Position numbers and translations under genes: made by a program. Below the pieces are notes generated by a model. That model was not told where the DNA came from and made no database searches. It was given only the letters and a program-made list of their open reading frames with translations. A stretch of 64,000 nucleotides of DNA, from contig CM075943.1 of the NCBI GenBank assembly GCA_038030265.1, positions 28,582,001 through 28,646,000 of the forward strand, written 5' to 3'. The DNA is from Corythucha ciliata (lineage: Eukaryota; Arthropoda; Insecta; Hemiptera; Tingidae). Shown piece after piece: positions 42,961-53,158 of this stretch (position 1 is the first letter of the stretch; every line of letters starts with the position of its first letter).

Positions 42961-43820
42961 AATGAGGAAGTTTCATGGGTCAGAACTTATTCATAAATTT
43001 ATTTTTCAAGGTTTATTTATGCTAAAATAGATCATAAATCGTGATCCGTTCGTAAAATAATCCAACAGTTAATAAATACGCGATTTTTGAAGTTTTAGGT
43101 CATTTCAAACACGCCAGCTAGCATGTTTGTGCATGTTGCGGTTGCCCGGCTCGCCCCTCCATAAAGCCGGCACTCGTTGATCTCAACCAAGTCGGAGAGA
43201 AAAACTGCATACAAAGATCACAATCTGCTTTGCTGGGCTGAATCTAACGTGGTGGAGTGCCTAAGTCCCCAATCAAGTCCTAACGCCCAGTGCCCTGAAG
43301 ATTGCAACGAGGCAATTTTGAACCGCAACTGCTAAGCTATACGCTATAAAACAGCCTTGTCTTGAGTCGTGGGTTAAAGGGTGTCCCGGTTTTAAGAAAA
43401 ACCTACTTGATAGATGTTCTCATTTGTCTCATTGTACCTATGCTATAATAGGCCAATCCCGGGATTCTGTAGGCTTACTACTGTAGGCAACTCGAGTCGT
43501 GTTGGGCTATGCTCTTCCATCATCGTCCGGATAACATCAGTTTATTTAATTTATTAATTAAAAACACTGGCGACCGAATTATTCATTATATCCATCTGCA
43601 TATGTAAGAAAGGTGGCCCCAGAAACAAAACAACATGAAAAATACGACAATCTTTTTTTTCTGATATTTTTTTCCCCTAGCAGGGGCTGCGGGCCCCTTG
43701 TTAAAAGGGCCCTCACGTTTTCATTCATATTCAAAAATACGTATTAGTGCATTTCATTCTGAAAATGCACTATTGGTCTCGTCGTGATGGTGGCAAACAT
43801 GGGTCATGTCATGTTTTTTT
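42961..43820. other. anonymous DNA between repeat blocks
   Basis: No gene was recognised. A moderately GC-rich stretch at 43130-43350 has no long frame and no tRNA or rRNA fold that I could build. TAGTGCATTTCATTCTGAAA at 43745 also occurs directly in front of the palindromic element at 53141, linking the two repeat loci. Confidence 0.4.
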
Positions 43821-44901
43821 CACGTTTCAGAACCTCTAGAACACGAATTCAGTGGTCTCCGGAATTCATATATATATTTCTTTATATATTTATATATATA
43901 TCTTTATGGCCGTTTCCTTGTTAGCACGATAACTCTCGTAGAAGTTAATTTAGCGGAACGCGCTTTGGCACAAAAATCAGTAGTCATAAGACACCGGTCG
44001 GTATTGCATTTGGGCCAAATCGGTCAAGGTGGAGGGGGGGAAAATCGGGCTTGAAGTCGTGAAAAAATCACTAAAAATCACCAATTGATTCTAGAAGCAT
44101 CATATTCGGTACGTATACTCCATGTTAGACTAGCCTTTGATTCCCATTTTAATTTTTTGAAAAAGTCAAAGGGGAGGGGGTGGTGCCCCCGGGGTGGAAG
44201 TAAGTGTGTGGTCTTGTTAGCACGAAAACTCTCGTAGAAATTAATTTAGCAGAACGCGCATTATCTAAAAAATCAGTAGTCATAAGATCCCGGTCGGTAT
44301 TGCATTTGGGCCAAATCGGTCAAGGTGGAGGGGGGAAAATAGGGGTTGAAATGGTAAAAAAATCACCAAAAATCACCAGTTGATTCTAGAAGCATGATAT
44401 TCGGTACGTATACTCCATGTTAGACTAGCCTTTGATTCCCATTTTATTTTTTTGAAAAAGTCGAGGGGGAGGGGGTGGTGCCCCCGGGGTGGAAGTAAGT
44501 GTGTGGTCTTGTTAGCACGATAACTCTCGTAGAAATTAATTTAGCGGAACGCGCTTATCTAAAAAAATCAGTAGTCATAAGACACCGGTCGGTATTGCAT
44601 TTGGGCCAAATCGGTCAAGGTGGTGGGGGGAAAATAGGGGTTGAAATGGTAAAAAAATCACAACAAATCACCAGTTGATTCCAGAAGCATTATATTCGGT
44701 ATGATGATTCCATTTTGAAACAGCCTTTGATTCCCATTAAGTTCAGCTTAAACAAACCCGGCAGCAAACAGTACGAGGGAGGGTCAAACATTAACGAAAC
44801 AGATGATGGTCTCAACATTACCACCTCTGGGACGGCTTAGGGTATCCGAATACAAAATGAAATGCACTCTTTCCGACCGCCAGCTGCCGGAGCGAAATTT
44901 T
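43821..44901 (+). mobile_element. single arm of the palindromic tandem-unit element
   Basis: It begins CACGTTTCAGAACCTCTAGA, passes an AT-rich linker ending TATCTTTATGGCCGTTT, then has three head-to-tail units (43917-44212, 44213-44507, and a partial one 44508-44738) beginning CTTGTTAGCACGATAACTCT. It ends with a unique segment finishing CCAGCTGCCGGAGCG. It is the same as one half of 53159-56092. Each unit holds TCAGTAGTCATAAGA, TTTGGGCCAAATCGGTCAAG and a G-run. The 82-codon frame at 43806 lies inside repeat DNA and is not a gene. Confidence 0.85.
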
Positions 44902-45303
44902 TTTTATTTGTTGATGATTTTTATTCCAAACTTGAGTCGGCCAAGAGTGGGTACTGGGGTGGTAAGCGTGCTCGTTCTTCAGCTCTCCCGACAATCAACT
45001 CAAGCTCAGTATTGTCATTTCTATTCTGTCTCAAACAATTTGTTCGCCCCGAAGCGTGTGAAATGAAATAAAAAATACTTAGCAAACCTTAAAAACCTCA
45101 TGTTTGAAAAAGGCGGGTTTTCCAGCGAGTGAAGCGAGAAGTTAAACACCAACCCAGAAGTTAAAAAGCTTGGAGCAGGTTATTCCACGAATGCTAACTG
45201 ATTAATTATGTCAAGATAATGGATTGAAAGCCGTGTTTTTAGTGGTTTAAAGGGATTTAATTACATATTTTCTCACCTACTGTATGTTTATAACTGGTAA
45301 ATA

Positions 45304-46898
45304 ATGGACGGCAAATTAAATGATGTCAAGTTTGACGTAAGTGCCGTTTTACTTGTTTAGAAGCAAATCGAGCGGCGTTGATCAGTACATCAGTTTTCAC
45401 ATTTGTTATAAATGCAGGTATTTGATGCGGTGGATTCTCCGCCCGTCGAAGGACAAATGGCTATTCCAATTCCTAATAGTCACCCTTCGGCAGGAGGTAT
45501 GGAATTCAACACTCTGGATGAACCCATTAGTGACACAATAGTAAGTTCTATGTTATGGTAGCCGTAAAACAATTGTGGTCAGGATAAGCAAGCATACTGG
45601 GTACCAGAGTGATAGTTCTGCGGTTGGTAAATTATTACAAGCTCTGGTTATTTCGTACGACCATGAAAAGAACTGTAGTACGTACCGCGAGTCTCTTTAG
45701 GCCTAAGATAACAGCTCAATGTCTGCAGTTTCTGCACTACGCCTCCCAGACGAAGTGAAGGCATTCGGGTCACTACCTCTTGTTGCCTAATGCAATGTCC
45801 AGGTGGGGTAGCCTGGGTAGATATTTTGGGTTGCTATTAACACCGTGTATCGGTTTCATTTGAAACCTGGGAATGTCTTAACTTTCCCCGGTAGCCAAGA
45901 AGCGTAGCAAAAGAAATCTAATTGATGCTCCGTAGCTCAATTCCAAGCTGGAGCTGTCCCGGGCAAAATCCCACAACACCGTGGTTGGGTTTGTGACAAC
46001 TTACTCTGACTCATCGACGTTCTTAATGTCAAAATATGTTTTTTCTATCTGTCAAGTGGTTTCAGAGAGTTAATTAAACTCGAAGTAATTTTGCAGAAAC
46101 GAGATTTGAAAGCTGTGGGATCCAAGTTCAAGCACGTTCTCTATCCCACTGAAAAGAAGAGTTTACTGAAAGAATGTAAGTGGCCTGTGTCACCCCAAAC
46201 AATAAAAACAAACAAAAGACAAAAACAATTTTTTTTTTTTTTTTTTTTTTAGGGGATTTATGGGGCCCTTTGCTTTTATGTACGTTTATGGCCATGTAAG
46301 TTCAAAAATACATTAAAAGTCAAGAATATTTCAGCTAACAGGTTCCTTTCCCCCTTTCTACAGGGTTCTTCAGGGAAGCACAGAAAAGGCTAATTCTAAT
46401 GACGGTGGGCCTGAATTTGCCGAAGTATTCGTCTTGGTTTGGATTGGTTCGGCTGTTGTAACGCTCAATTCCAAGTTGCTCGGGGGCCACATGTAAAATT
46501 AATTTATTGGGCTACTGAATTTCATCTTGTTTTAACGTGACTTTTTAATTTTCCAGTTCTTTCTTCCAAAGCGTCTGCGTTTTGGGCTACTGCCTTCTTC
46601 CCACAGTCATAGCGCTCATCGTGTGTCGAATTATTCTCATCATGCACCAAACGACGTTTTTGTTCATGCTTCGATTTTTAGTCACCATGTTAGGTTTTGG
46701 CTGGGCAACATTTGGTACGCTACTAAAACCCAAGATTCGAATCGACATTGCAGAACTCATTATTTTTTCATATTTTCAGCGTCTATGGTTTTTCTGGGCG
46801 ACAGCCAACCAGCGGGCAAGAAAGCCTTGGCCGTTTATCCAATATTTCTGTTTTATTTCGTGATATCGTGGCTAGTTTTATCGCATACAGTCGAATGA
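45304..46898 (+). CDS. YIPF6: YIPF6 orthologue, Yip1-domain Golgi membrane protein (7 exons)
   Basis: Splicing join 45304-45336, 45418-45540, 46097-46175, 46253-46295, 46364-46492, 46557-46714, 46780-46898 gives 227 codons from ATG to TGA. Every intron starts GT and ends AG (GTAAGT in introns 1-3, GTAAGTT in 4, GTAAAA in 5, GTACGC in 6). Motifs of the Yip1 family are all present: RDLKAVG-like at 54, DLWGP at 80-84, DGGPEFAEVF at 106, TLNSKLLGG at 126-134, GYCLLP at 146, and YPIFLFYFVISW near the end. Five hydrophobic segments fit the family's five-pass topology with a cytosolic N-terminus. YIPF proteins act in ER-Golgi/Golgi membrane trafficking with Rab GTPases. Length is close to vertebrate YIPF6 (about 236). 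The start ATG agrees with the first conserved residues, though exon 1 is short. The gene lies between a half copy and a full copy of a palindromic element, and its upstream 400 bp carry no obvious TATA box. Confidence 0.94.
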
Positions 46899-47291
46899 AA
46901 TGTTTTTCCTTATATGACTTAGGGGTTTTCTCTCGTTTTTCAAACTAGTTAAATACCTGAAATTGCATCGATTGGCAATAACATTGCACATAAGGTGTGC
47001 CCGCCACAGCGGCTGTCATACCATGTACATATTAATGATAAATTGCGTGTAAATACATATTTATAACACTTCATCTAGCTTGTACACAAAAGCATGTAGT
47101 GGAGAGTAGAGGGACTCACAGTAGTCCCCGTGTTTTCCGAAATCCGCCTAATGTGTAGGTTCAGGAACAAATAGGAGCTTACTCCGAATGCTCGCCCCCT
47201 CCCATTCATTCCGGGTTAAGGCTCATATTTATGAACGTTCCTTAAATTTTCATTGGGCCAAGGAACCGTTGATAACAGTTGAAAACAAATT
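46899..47291. other. YIPF6 3' flank
   Basis: AT-rich sequence after the stop, presumably containing the 3' UTR. No canonical AATAAA was found close to the stop, so the transcript end is not placed. Confidence 0.4.
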
Positions 47292-47405
47292 GGGAGCCTA
47301 TTCTCTAACAAAAAAGCAATTTTATGTTTTTCATAGCAATAAGTCTATTTCATTAATTTTTTCGAACGAAATTTACATATTGCTACGAAAAACATATTTA
47401 ACATA
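47292..47405. mobile_element. MITE remnant of the CCTATTCTCTAAC family
   Basis: The start GGGAGCCTATTCTCTAACA matches the left end of the foldback at 61802-61940. An inner inverted repeat pairs ATGTTTTTCATAGCAATAAG with its mirror ending near 47395. The outer right end is lost. Confidence 0.6.
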
Positions 47406-47419
47406 AAAACATAATTTTG

Positions 47420-47655
47420 CCGGGCTATGGCTCGCACGTAAATGAAATTTCGCGAGTTTTGCTGCCTCAAAAACCAAATATCACGCTGTTGACTCATTGA
47501 AAAAGCAATGTCACTGGGTTTTGTCACACTTCAAAAGTGTGGTTTCAGGGTTCTGGGCTATTTTAAAAAACTAAATTTCACACGGTTGGCCCATCCAATA
47601 GCAATTTCGCGGGTAAGAACCAAAATATCACGCTGCTGACGCATTCAAATCCAAT
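47420..47655. repeat. degenerate short-period array
   Basis: Units of 30-40 bp with AAAACCAAATATCACGCTG and TTGACTCATTGAAAAAGCAA. It follows the same scheme as the 18395-19035 array, 28 kb away. Confidence 0.6.
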
Positions 47656-50200
47656 GAATTATTGTGCCGCTCTTGGATCGGTTGATCTAGTCCAGAGTCC
47701 CTTTCACCGTATGAGCTTGAGGAGGTCCTCAGCTAGTGTCTCGCTGGCCGGAACATATCAGGCGTGTGAAGCCCGAAAATGCTGATCCTGCGAAGATAGC
47801 TGTCTCCTCTTAATATAAGGTTAGATGTCACTTCTTAGAAGCAATAAGAGATATAATCGCTAACTGGACCCTTGAGCACGAGAGTGACAAGGATGACGAG
47901 CTAGCGCGCGCCGTTTGCGTTGCATTCGAAGAGATAAGCCCCTGCACCGGGGTGTGTTCTTTAGAACAGCACGCCGAGGCGCAGTGGCGGACTGAGGTAT
48001 CGAGTCGCAGGGGGGGTGCCTTGGTTAAGGGGGCGCCGGTAATTTCAAATAATTCTTGATGAATTAACCATTCGCAAATGAAATTATTCTGGAGCCACGC
48101 GTGAGCTTCAGTTTATGACTGATGACGCAGTGGCGTAGATTTTGGGGGGGGGGGCGAAGCAGGCCCTCGTGCACCCAACTGGTGTATTGTATGGACAAAT
48201 GTACAGTTTCGGCCCTTTCCCAACCGTATTTTCACTGCACTCTCGATAAATTTATCCATCAGAGGTTGTTCCGCGGTACAGTCAGTTTTCAGGATGAATT
48301 CCTGCTCGTTTTCGAATTAAAAGTAAGATTCATTGGCTGAATTGACACATTTTTGGGCATAATTGAACGGTTTTAGGGCCGACTGGCCAGTTTAAGCGGC
48401 AAAATATCAGTTTTTAACCAAATAACGGATTTTGCGACATTAAATCGGCAAGCTCAAAGGTGTTTCTGGGCATGAAATGCCAACTTTTGTAGCCAAATAA
48501 TTAGTGACAGTGCTAATTTTAAAGTGTAAGTAATAGATCCAACATTGCGGTTTCTGGGCTGAAATTTGCGGTTTGTAGCAACACCAGTCAAGTTATAGGG
48601 ACTGAATTTCCAGTTTTATTCTTGGACATTCAGTCAATGTAAAGGGAGAAATTAAATTAATAGTTAAGGGGTAAAGTCTACTTTTAGAGAAAAAGTTCAA
48701 GTTGCTTGCCTTTTGAAGGCGACATTTGCTCATTCATATTTTTGCGACGGGATCTTTGTCAGCCGCCCCCTTCTATCCAGGCCTGATGAAATTTGCCTAC
48801 CCCCCTCCCCAACTGTAAACAAACCAAAACTCAAAGCCTCTGTGTGATAACATAGCCAAAAAGGGGGCAGATCTCCTTTTCTGAAACTCGATTTGTGTCG
48901 ATTCCAAAAACAGTAAATTACTTTTTAATCCATTATTTATGAAAATCTGACGATGCTATGAGAGGGGTATGTTTTTTAACTCCCCTCGGCGGGTATGCTC
49001 CTTAGAACTGCCCTCCACAGGTACGTACCTCATAAATGTCGTGTTTGACCTCGGTGGTATCCATGGACGGACGATCGGACGAGCAGCTGGTGTCTGCGGC
49101 GTTCACGGAAGGTTCTCTGAGCCCCCTCCGAGTTCTTTATATAAACTTGTGGGTGAGTTCTTCAAGGTCCTGCCAGAAGCCAGGGTAATTTAGTCCACCG
49201 CCGGCAAAGCCCTGCATGCCGTAGGCGCCGAGGCCTGCGGTAAGCCAATTAAACCAGGGATCAGCCGGTGCCCTGGGGGTCCGTTCAAAGCACACTTTGC
49301 CCCCTGTGCCATGCAGACCTTAGGTACCGACCGAACACCTTGTCTTGGGAGGGGGGTAGTTGATGGAGGAGGTAGGAGACGCCACCCCCTTCTGTCCCGG
49401 ACTCATGACAGCCCCTAACTCGTTGTTTGTCCACGGAGTCATATTCGGCCCCCATGTCCAATGGGTGTGTCCGATAACGGATCCCCCACCGCACACTGTG
49501 CGCCTTATTCCGACCCAACCCACAATCGCACCGTATCAGGGAGCGAGTCGGCCCAATGGTGGGGTCCCCCATCCACAACCCGGGGGACGTGCCCGATACC
49601 CCGATAGGGGGAACGAACCCCGTCAAAGGTTTGTAGCCATTCACACGGATCAAGTCCGTCATGGGAGAATAGAATAGATCGTAGTATTGCAATAGATGTC
49701 ATCTGCACCTCCTCAAAAATTATTCAATCCTCTCGGGCTCTCGCCTAGTGAAGCCCCTGCGGTTCATACTGCACGGATGAATACCACACCAAAAAGCTAT
49801 AAAATCGAGGATATTTGATGTTTCCGCTTGTCTTTCAAAGCGCACAAACCTGTACGGGCCCGACGGTTCGCAGTATAATTTTGAGAGCTCGCGTGTAGGA
49901 TTATAAGTGGCCACCAATCCGCATTATGCCGCACTATGCCGCACTATCAGTTTTTGATGCCACACATGGTTTTTGAAGACCAGAAATAAAGGGCACTTCA
50001 TGTAATCGAAGCTCACTATACATATACGTATGCCGCCACATGACTGATATGAGAGTTTAAATTGACTGTGCTCGTTAAAATGTGTGTGTGCCACCGCGGT
50101 CGCGCATGCTGACCTCTCTATTTACGAAAGTCCGAAAAAATATCAACATTTTACCGATTTTCGGGATCTAGTAAGTGCTAGTGTTTTACTATTCCAAGAT
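47656..50200. other. anonymous DNA
   Basis: No gene is supported. Around 48330-48700 loosely periodic AT-rich segments (GGCCGACTGGCCAGTTT, CAAATAACGG) resemble another decayed short-period array. A GC-richer block at 48960-49700 has minus- and plus-strand frames of about 70-135 codons on top of each other with no known domain. An 11-G run lies at 48144-48154. Confidence 0.4.
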
Positions 50201-50496
50201 GGTGCGAGGGAAAAATTAAGTCAATAACCAGTTTTGAAGCATTTGAGGAAACTTTAAAATGTTTTGTTTACAAATACCTAGAAAAATTAAACCCCAGAAA
50301 ACGCGTCTTCCCCCCTCTTCTCAACACCATCCATTTCATTAACTGCCCTTTGACGTAATCAAACCCCCACTCAACATTTTTAGAAATTAGCCTAAAAAAC
50401 CCTTGATTGATTTCAATGTTTAATGTGGGCAATTTTCTTGTTGAAGAGTCCCCTCTTCAAGAAACACTAGTGATTGAAAAATGTGCAAGTTCCCCA
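50201..50496. repeat. dispersed repeat, copy A
   Basis: The sequence from GGTGCGAGGG through GAAGCATTTGAGGAAACT, ATTAAACCCCAGAAAACGCG and CCTTGATTGATTTCAATG recurs in the same orientation at 57377-57655 with modest divergence and a shorter C/T-rich patch. It is noncoding, with no terminal repeats. Confidence 0.8.
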
Positions 50497-51589
50497 TTAT
50501 AATCATTATAGTCCTCGGGACCAAACGATGACGTCCGGCTCAAATTAGAATTACTTTACTTTGGCAAAATTGCCTTAAAATTTGAGACTGCTGCGCCCAT
50601 CTCAATTTCACTTTAGTGAATCTGCATTTCTTGGGTCCATCAACGAGGGAGATAGAGACGGATTTTCGATCAGCCCATGGAGGAAGTAATAATTTGGAGT
50701 GGTCCAAGTGAACTTTTAGGCGAGTCGAAAATCTCCCCTATAGTGGTCGGGGCCTATTCGTACACTACCTGAATGCTGTTGGTCGGAAGGTTTCAAATAT
50801 GACCATGTTCCTAAATTCACCATTTTGCTCGCCGATGGACATTTTTAGTAATGGGCGTGTCCTTAAATTCATCGATGGATCCATCGATGGATTAGGTTAC
50901 AAAACTAACATATGATAAATGTGAGAGAAGGCTGAATCACGATGGAAATTTTTACTCATCTTGCCCCATCTGCTGAATTTAGGAACTCTCCCTTAAGGAA
51001 CCTTTAAAGACGAGTAGAAGCATACGGCGCCATGTTCGTTCATAGGTATCAGTTTAATAAGAATGGTTTGGGGGTGGTTTGTTGACATCCACAAAACATC
51101 AACTAAAGGTGGATTTTACAAGACTGATAATTGATAAGAGCGAACATGGCGTCTGTGATTTTACCTGTCTGATTATAGGTTCTCTACTCTCCCTATCTGA
51201 TTTGTTTATTTATTTTTTAAAGCGGGAATCGTGCTGAATTTCATATGATTGGCGATATTTTGTTTTCTGGTCACACCTATACTAGGGGTAATTTTTGGCA
51301 TCCTCACATTATGGACCGGCGGGAAGTGGGAGAATCTTCAGTATATTCATTCTTTCCTTCATGGATCAGACGAACCATTTGGAAGGGGTTGCAGCTGTTT
51401 TTGGCCACTTACGCAAGTTTTTAGGGGCCTCATGCATTCCCCGGCTGCTCGTCCTCCACTTGGCCGCGCTCCGTGGCCAAGCAATCGGATTCAGAGATCC
51501 GAATATGTTGATGCCTACATAGCAAATATAGTTCCTAAGGCGCAAAAAAAAAAAAAAAAAAAAAAAATGTAGAAGATTGCTACAGTCAT
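50497..51589. other. anonymous DNA with small palindromes
   Basis: No gene is supported. A perfect 20-bp palindrome CATCGATGGATCCATCGATG lies at 50870-50889. An imperfect inverted repeat pairs GGCGCCATGTTCGTTC near 51028 with GAGCGAACATGGCGTC ending near 51154. A 24-A run ends the block at 51544-51567. Confidence 0.5.
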
Positions 51590-52830
51590 GTCAGCATACC
51601 GATTTAGCGGGTTTAAGCAATTCAGCTGCGAATTACCGATTTTTTCACTTATGGACATGAGTTAGCGATTTTCTCAATGTTAGCCGGAGACTTGTCCAAA
51701 ATGCAGCTGGATTCAACTATAGTTGTATTACTGTAGTAGTAGTATAGTATGAGGTAGTTTTTGGGCCTCCACAAACTGCGAATTACCGGTTTTGGTCTTG
51801 AAGTTGCAACGAAAAATCGTGAATCGCACGTGTCGCGTTTTCTCAATGTCAGTCACAGATAACCGCTTTTTCTCATTTAAATCCACGCATGTAAAATTTA
51901 ACGCTTTTTAAAAACGTTTATATCCCCGGATAACTCGCTTATCCTATTATTTTTTTCCTACAGAAACTGGGGATTAGCGAATCTTCTTCATTTTAGCCTA
52001 GTAGTAGCCTCTAGAAGCCACGAATTAGTATTTTTCCCCATTCCAATGGTGAACAATAACTTTTATAAGAAATAGCGCCTTTTCTCAATTATACTCGCGA
52101 AATTAATTACCTCCAGATACCACGATTTTTTGTTGGTTTCAACGTCAAATGAGGGCCTTTTCTCGATACGATTATACTCTGGGGTCAAAAATATACTCCG
52201 AAAACCAATGGCATGGCAAAAACGTTACATTTTCGGCGATGACGACCCCTTATAGAGATAATTGGTTGGAACGAAAAAAGGGGAGGTCGTCGTTTCGGTG
52301 ATGTATTAGCAAAAACCTTTTCGACTCCACACGATGGTGGTGGGGGGGGGGGTTCTTATAGATAATCCTCGGCTAACATAGTGACAAACCCTGATTCGCT
52401 CAGTTAAAATTGGGAAAAGGCGTTATAATTGAGGAAAATAGAGAATATGGGATCTTCCACTGCTAAAATTGAGAAAAAAACCTTAATTCGGGACTAAAAT
52501 TAAGGAAAATGAATCCGCGCATAAAATTGAGAAAAACATGAAGTCGCGGGTAAAATCAGTAAATTAAAGAATAGTGCTCAAAATCAACGCTAAAATTGAC
52601 AAATCAGAAATTCCCTGTTTCCGAGGGCAACTTTGCGGCTAAAATGAACAAAAACAGTGATATATAACGCTAATTCGCGGCGATAATAAAAAAAAACTCT
52701 CATTCACAGCCGAAATTGAGAAAAATCACATGCTGAGATGAAGTAATTATTCTTTTGCTAAAGCAAATGAAATTGCTAATTCGAGGCTAAAATTGGGAAA
52801 AACTCTTGTAGACCAAAATTTGTGAAATGC
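51590..52830. repeat. second inverted pair of ~30-bp degenerate arrays
   Basis: Forward-type units (GCGAATTACCGATTTTTTC, TTAGCGATTTTCTCAATG) run to about 52140. Reverse-type units (AATTGAGAAAAAAACC, GCTAATTCGAGGCTAAAATT) run from about 52385 to 52830. A unique core with an 11-G run (52342-52352) lies between them. The organisation equals that at 40850-42960. Confidence 0.7.
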
Positions 52831-53158
52831 TCTAATTGAGAGGCGCTTCTGAATTAAAAAAAAATGTATATTTTTGAGTAAGCTGAAATCCGTGAAATGA
52901 ATCATTTCAATAAGGAAACCCCACAAAATTGAGTTTTTAGCGAGCCGAAAACCTGAAATTGGGGGTTTAGTTCTTCAGCAAGAAAATACCGCGGTATTAG
53001 TAAGCTGAGTCCCACAAAATTGTTTCTATTGCGAGTAAATCCCACGATTCGTGTTCCTGGACCCCGAAAAGGCCTAAATCTCGATTTTCAGTATGGGGTC
53101 TGTCATCCGTCCGTCATCCGTCGACACCGTCGTCCACTTTTAGTGCATTTCATTCTGA
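52831..53158. repeat. decayed periodic sequence
   Basis: Words AAACCCCACAAAATTGAG, GAGTCCCACAAAATTG and GAGTAAATCCCACGATTCG repeat at about 40-60 bp spacing. TCATCCGTCCGTCATCCGTC adds a short direct repeat. It ends at the boundary of the palindromic element. Confidence 0.5.

Noticed and set aside
43806..44054. 82-codon ORF, and its mirror copies near 53676-54497
   Set aside because: It lies inside the 295-bp repeat unit and recurs with it; nothing suggests selection for protein.
45915..45990. tRNA-derived SINE in YIPF6 intron 2
   Set aside because: GTAGCTCAATTCCAAGCTGG recalls an A box and GGGCAAAATCCC a B box, but the spacing is too short and no fold could be built.
49285..49692. 135-codon minus-strand ORF
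   Set aside because: No family recognised, a plus-strand frame of similar length covers the same bases, and there is no supporting context.
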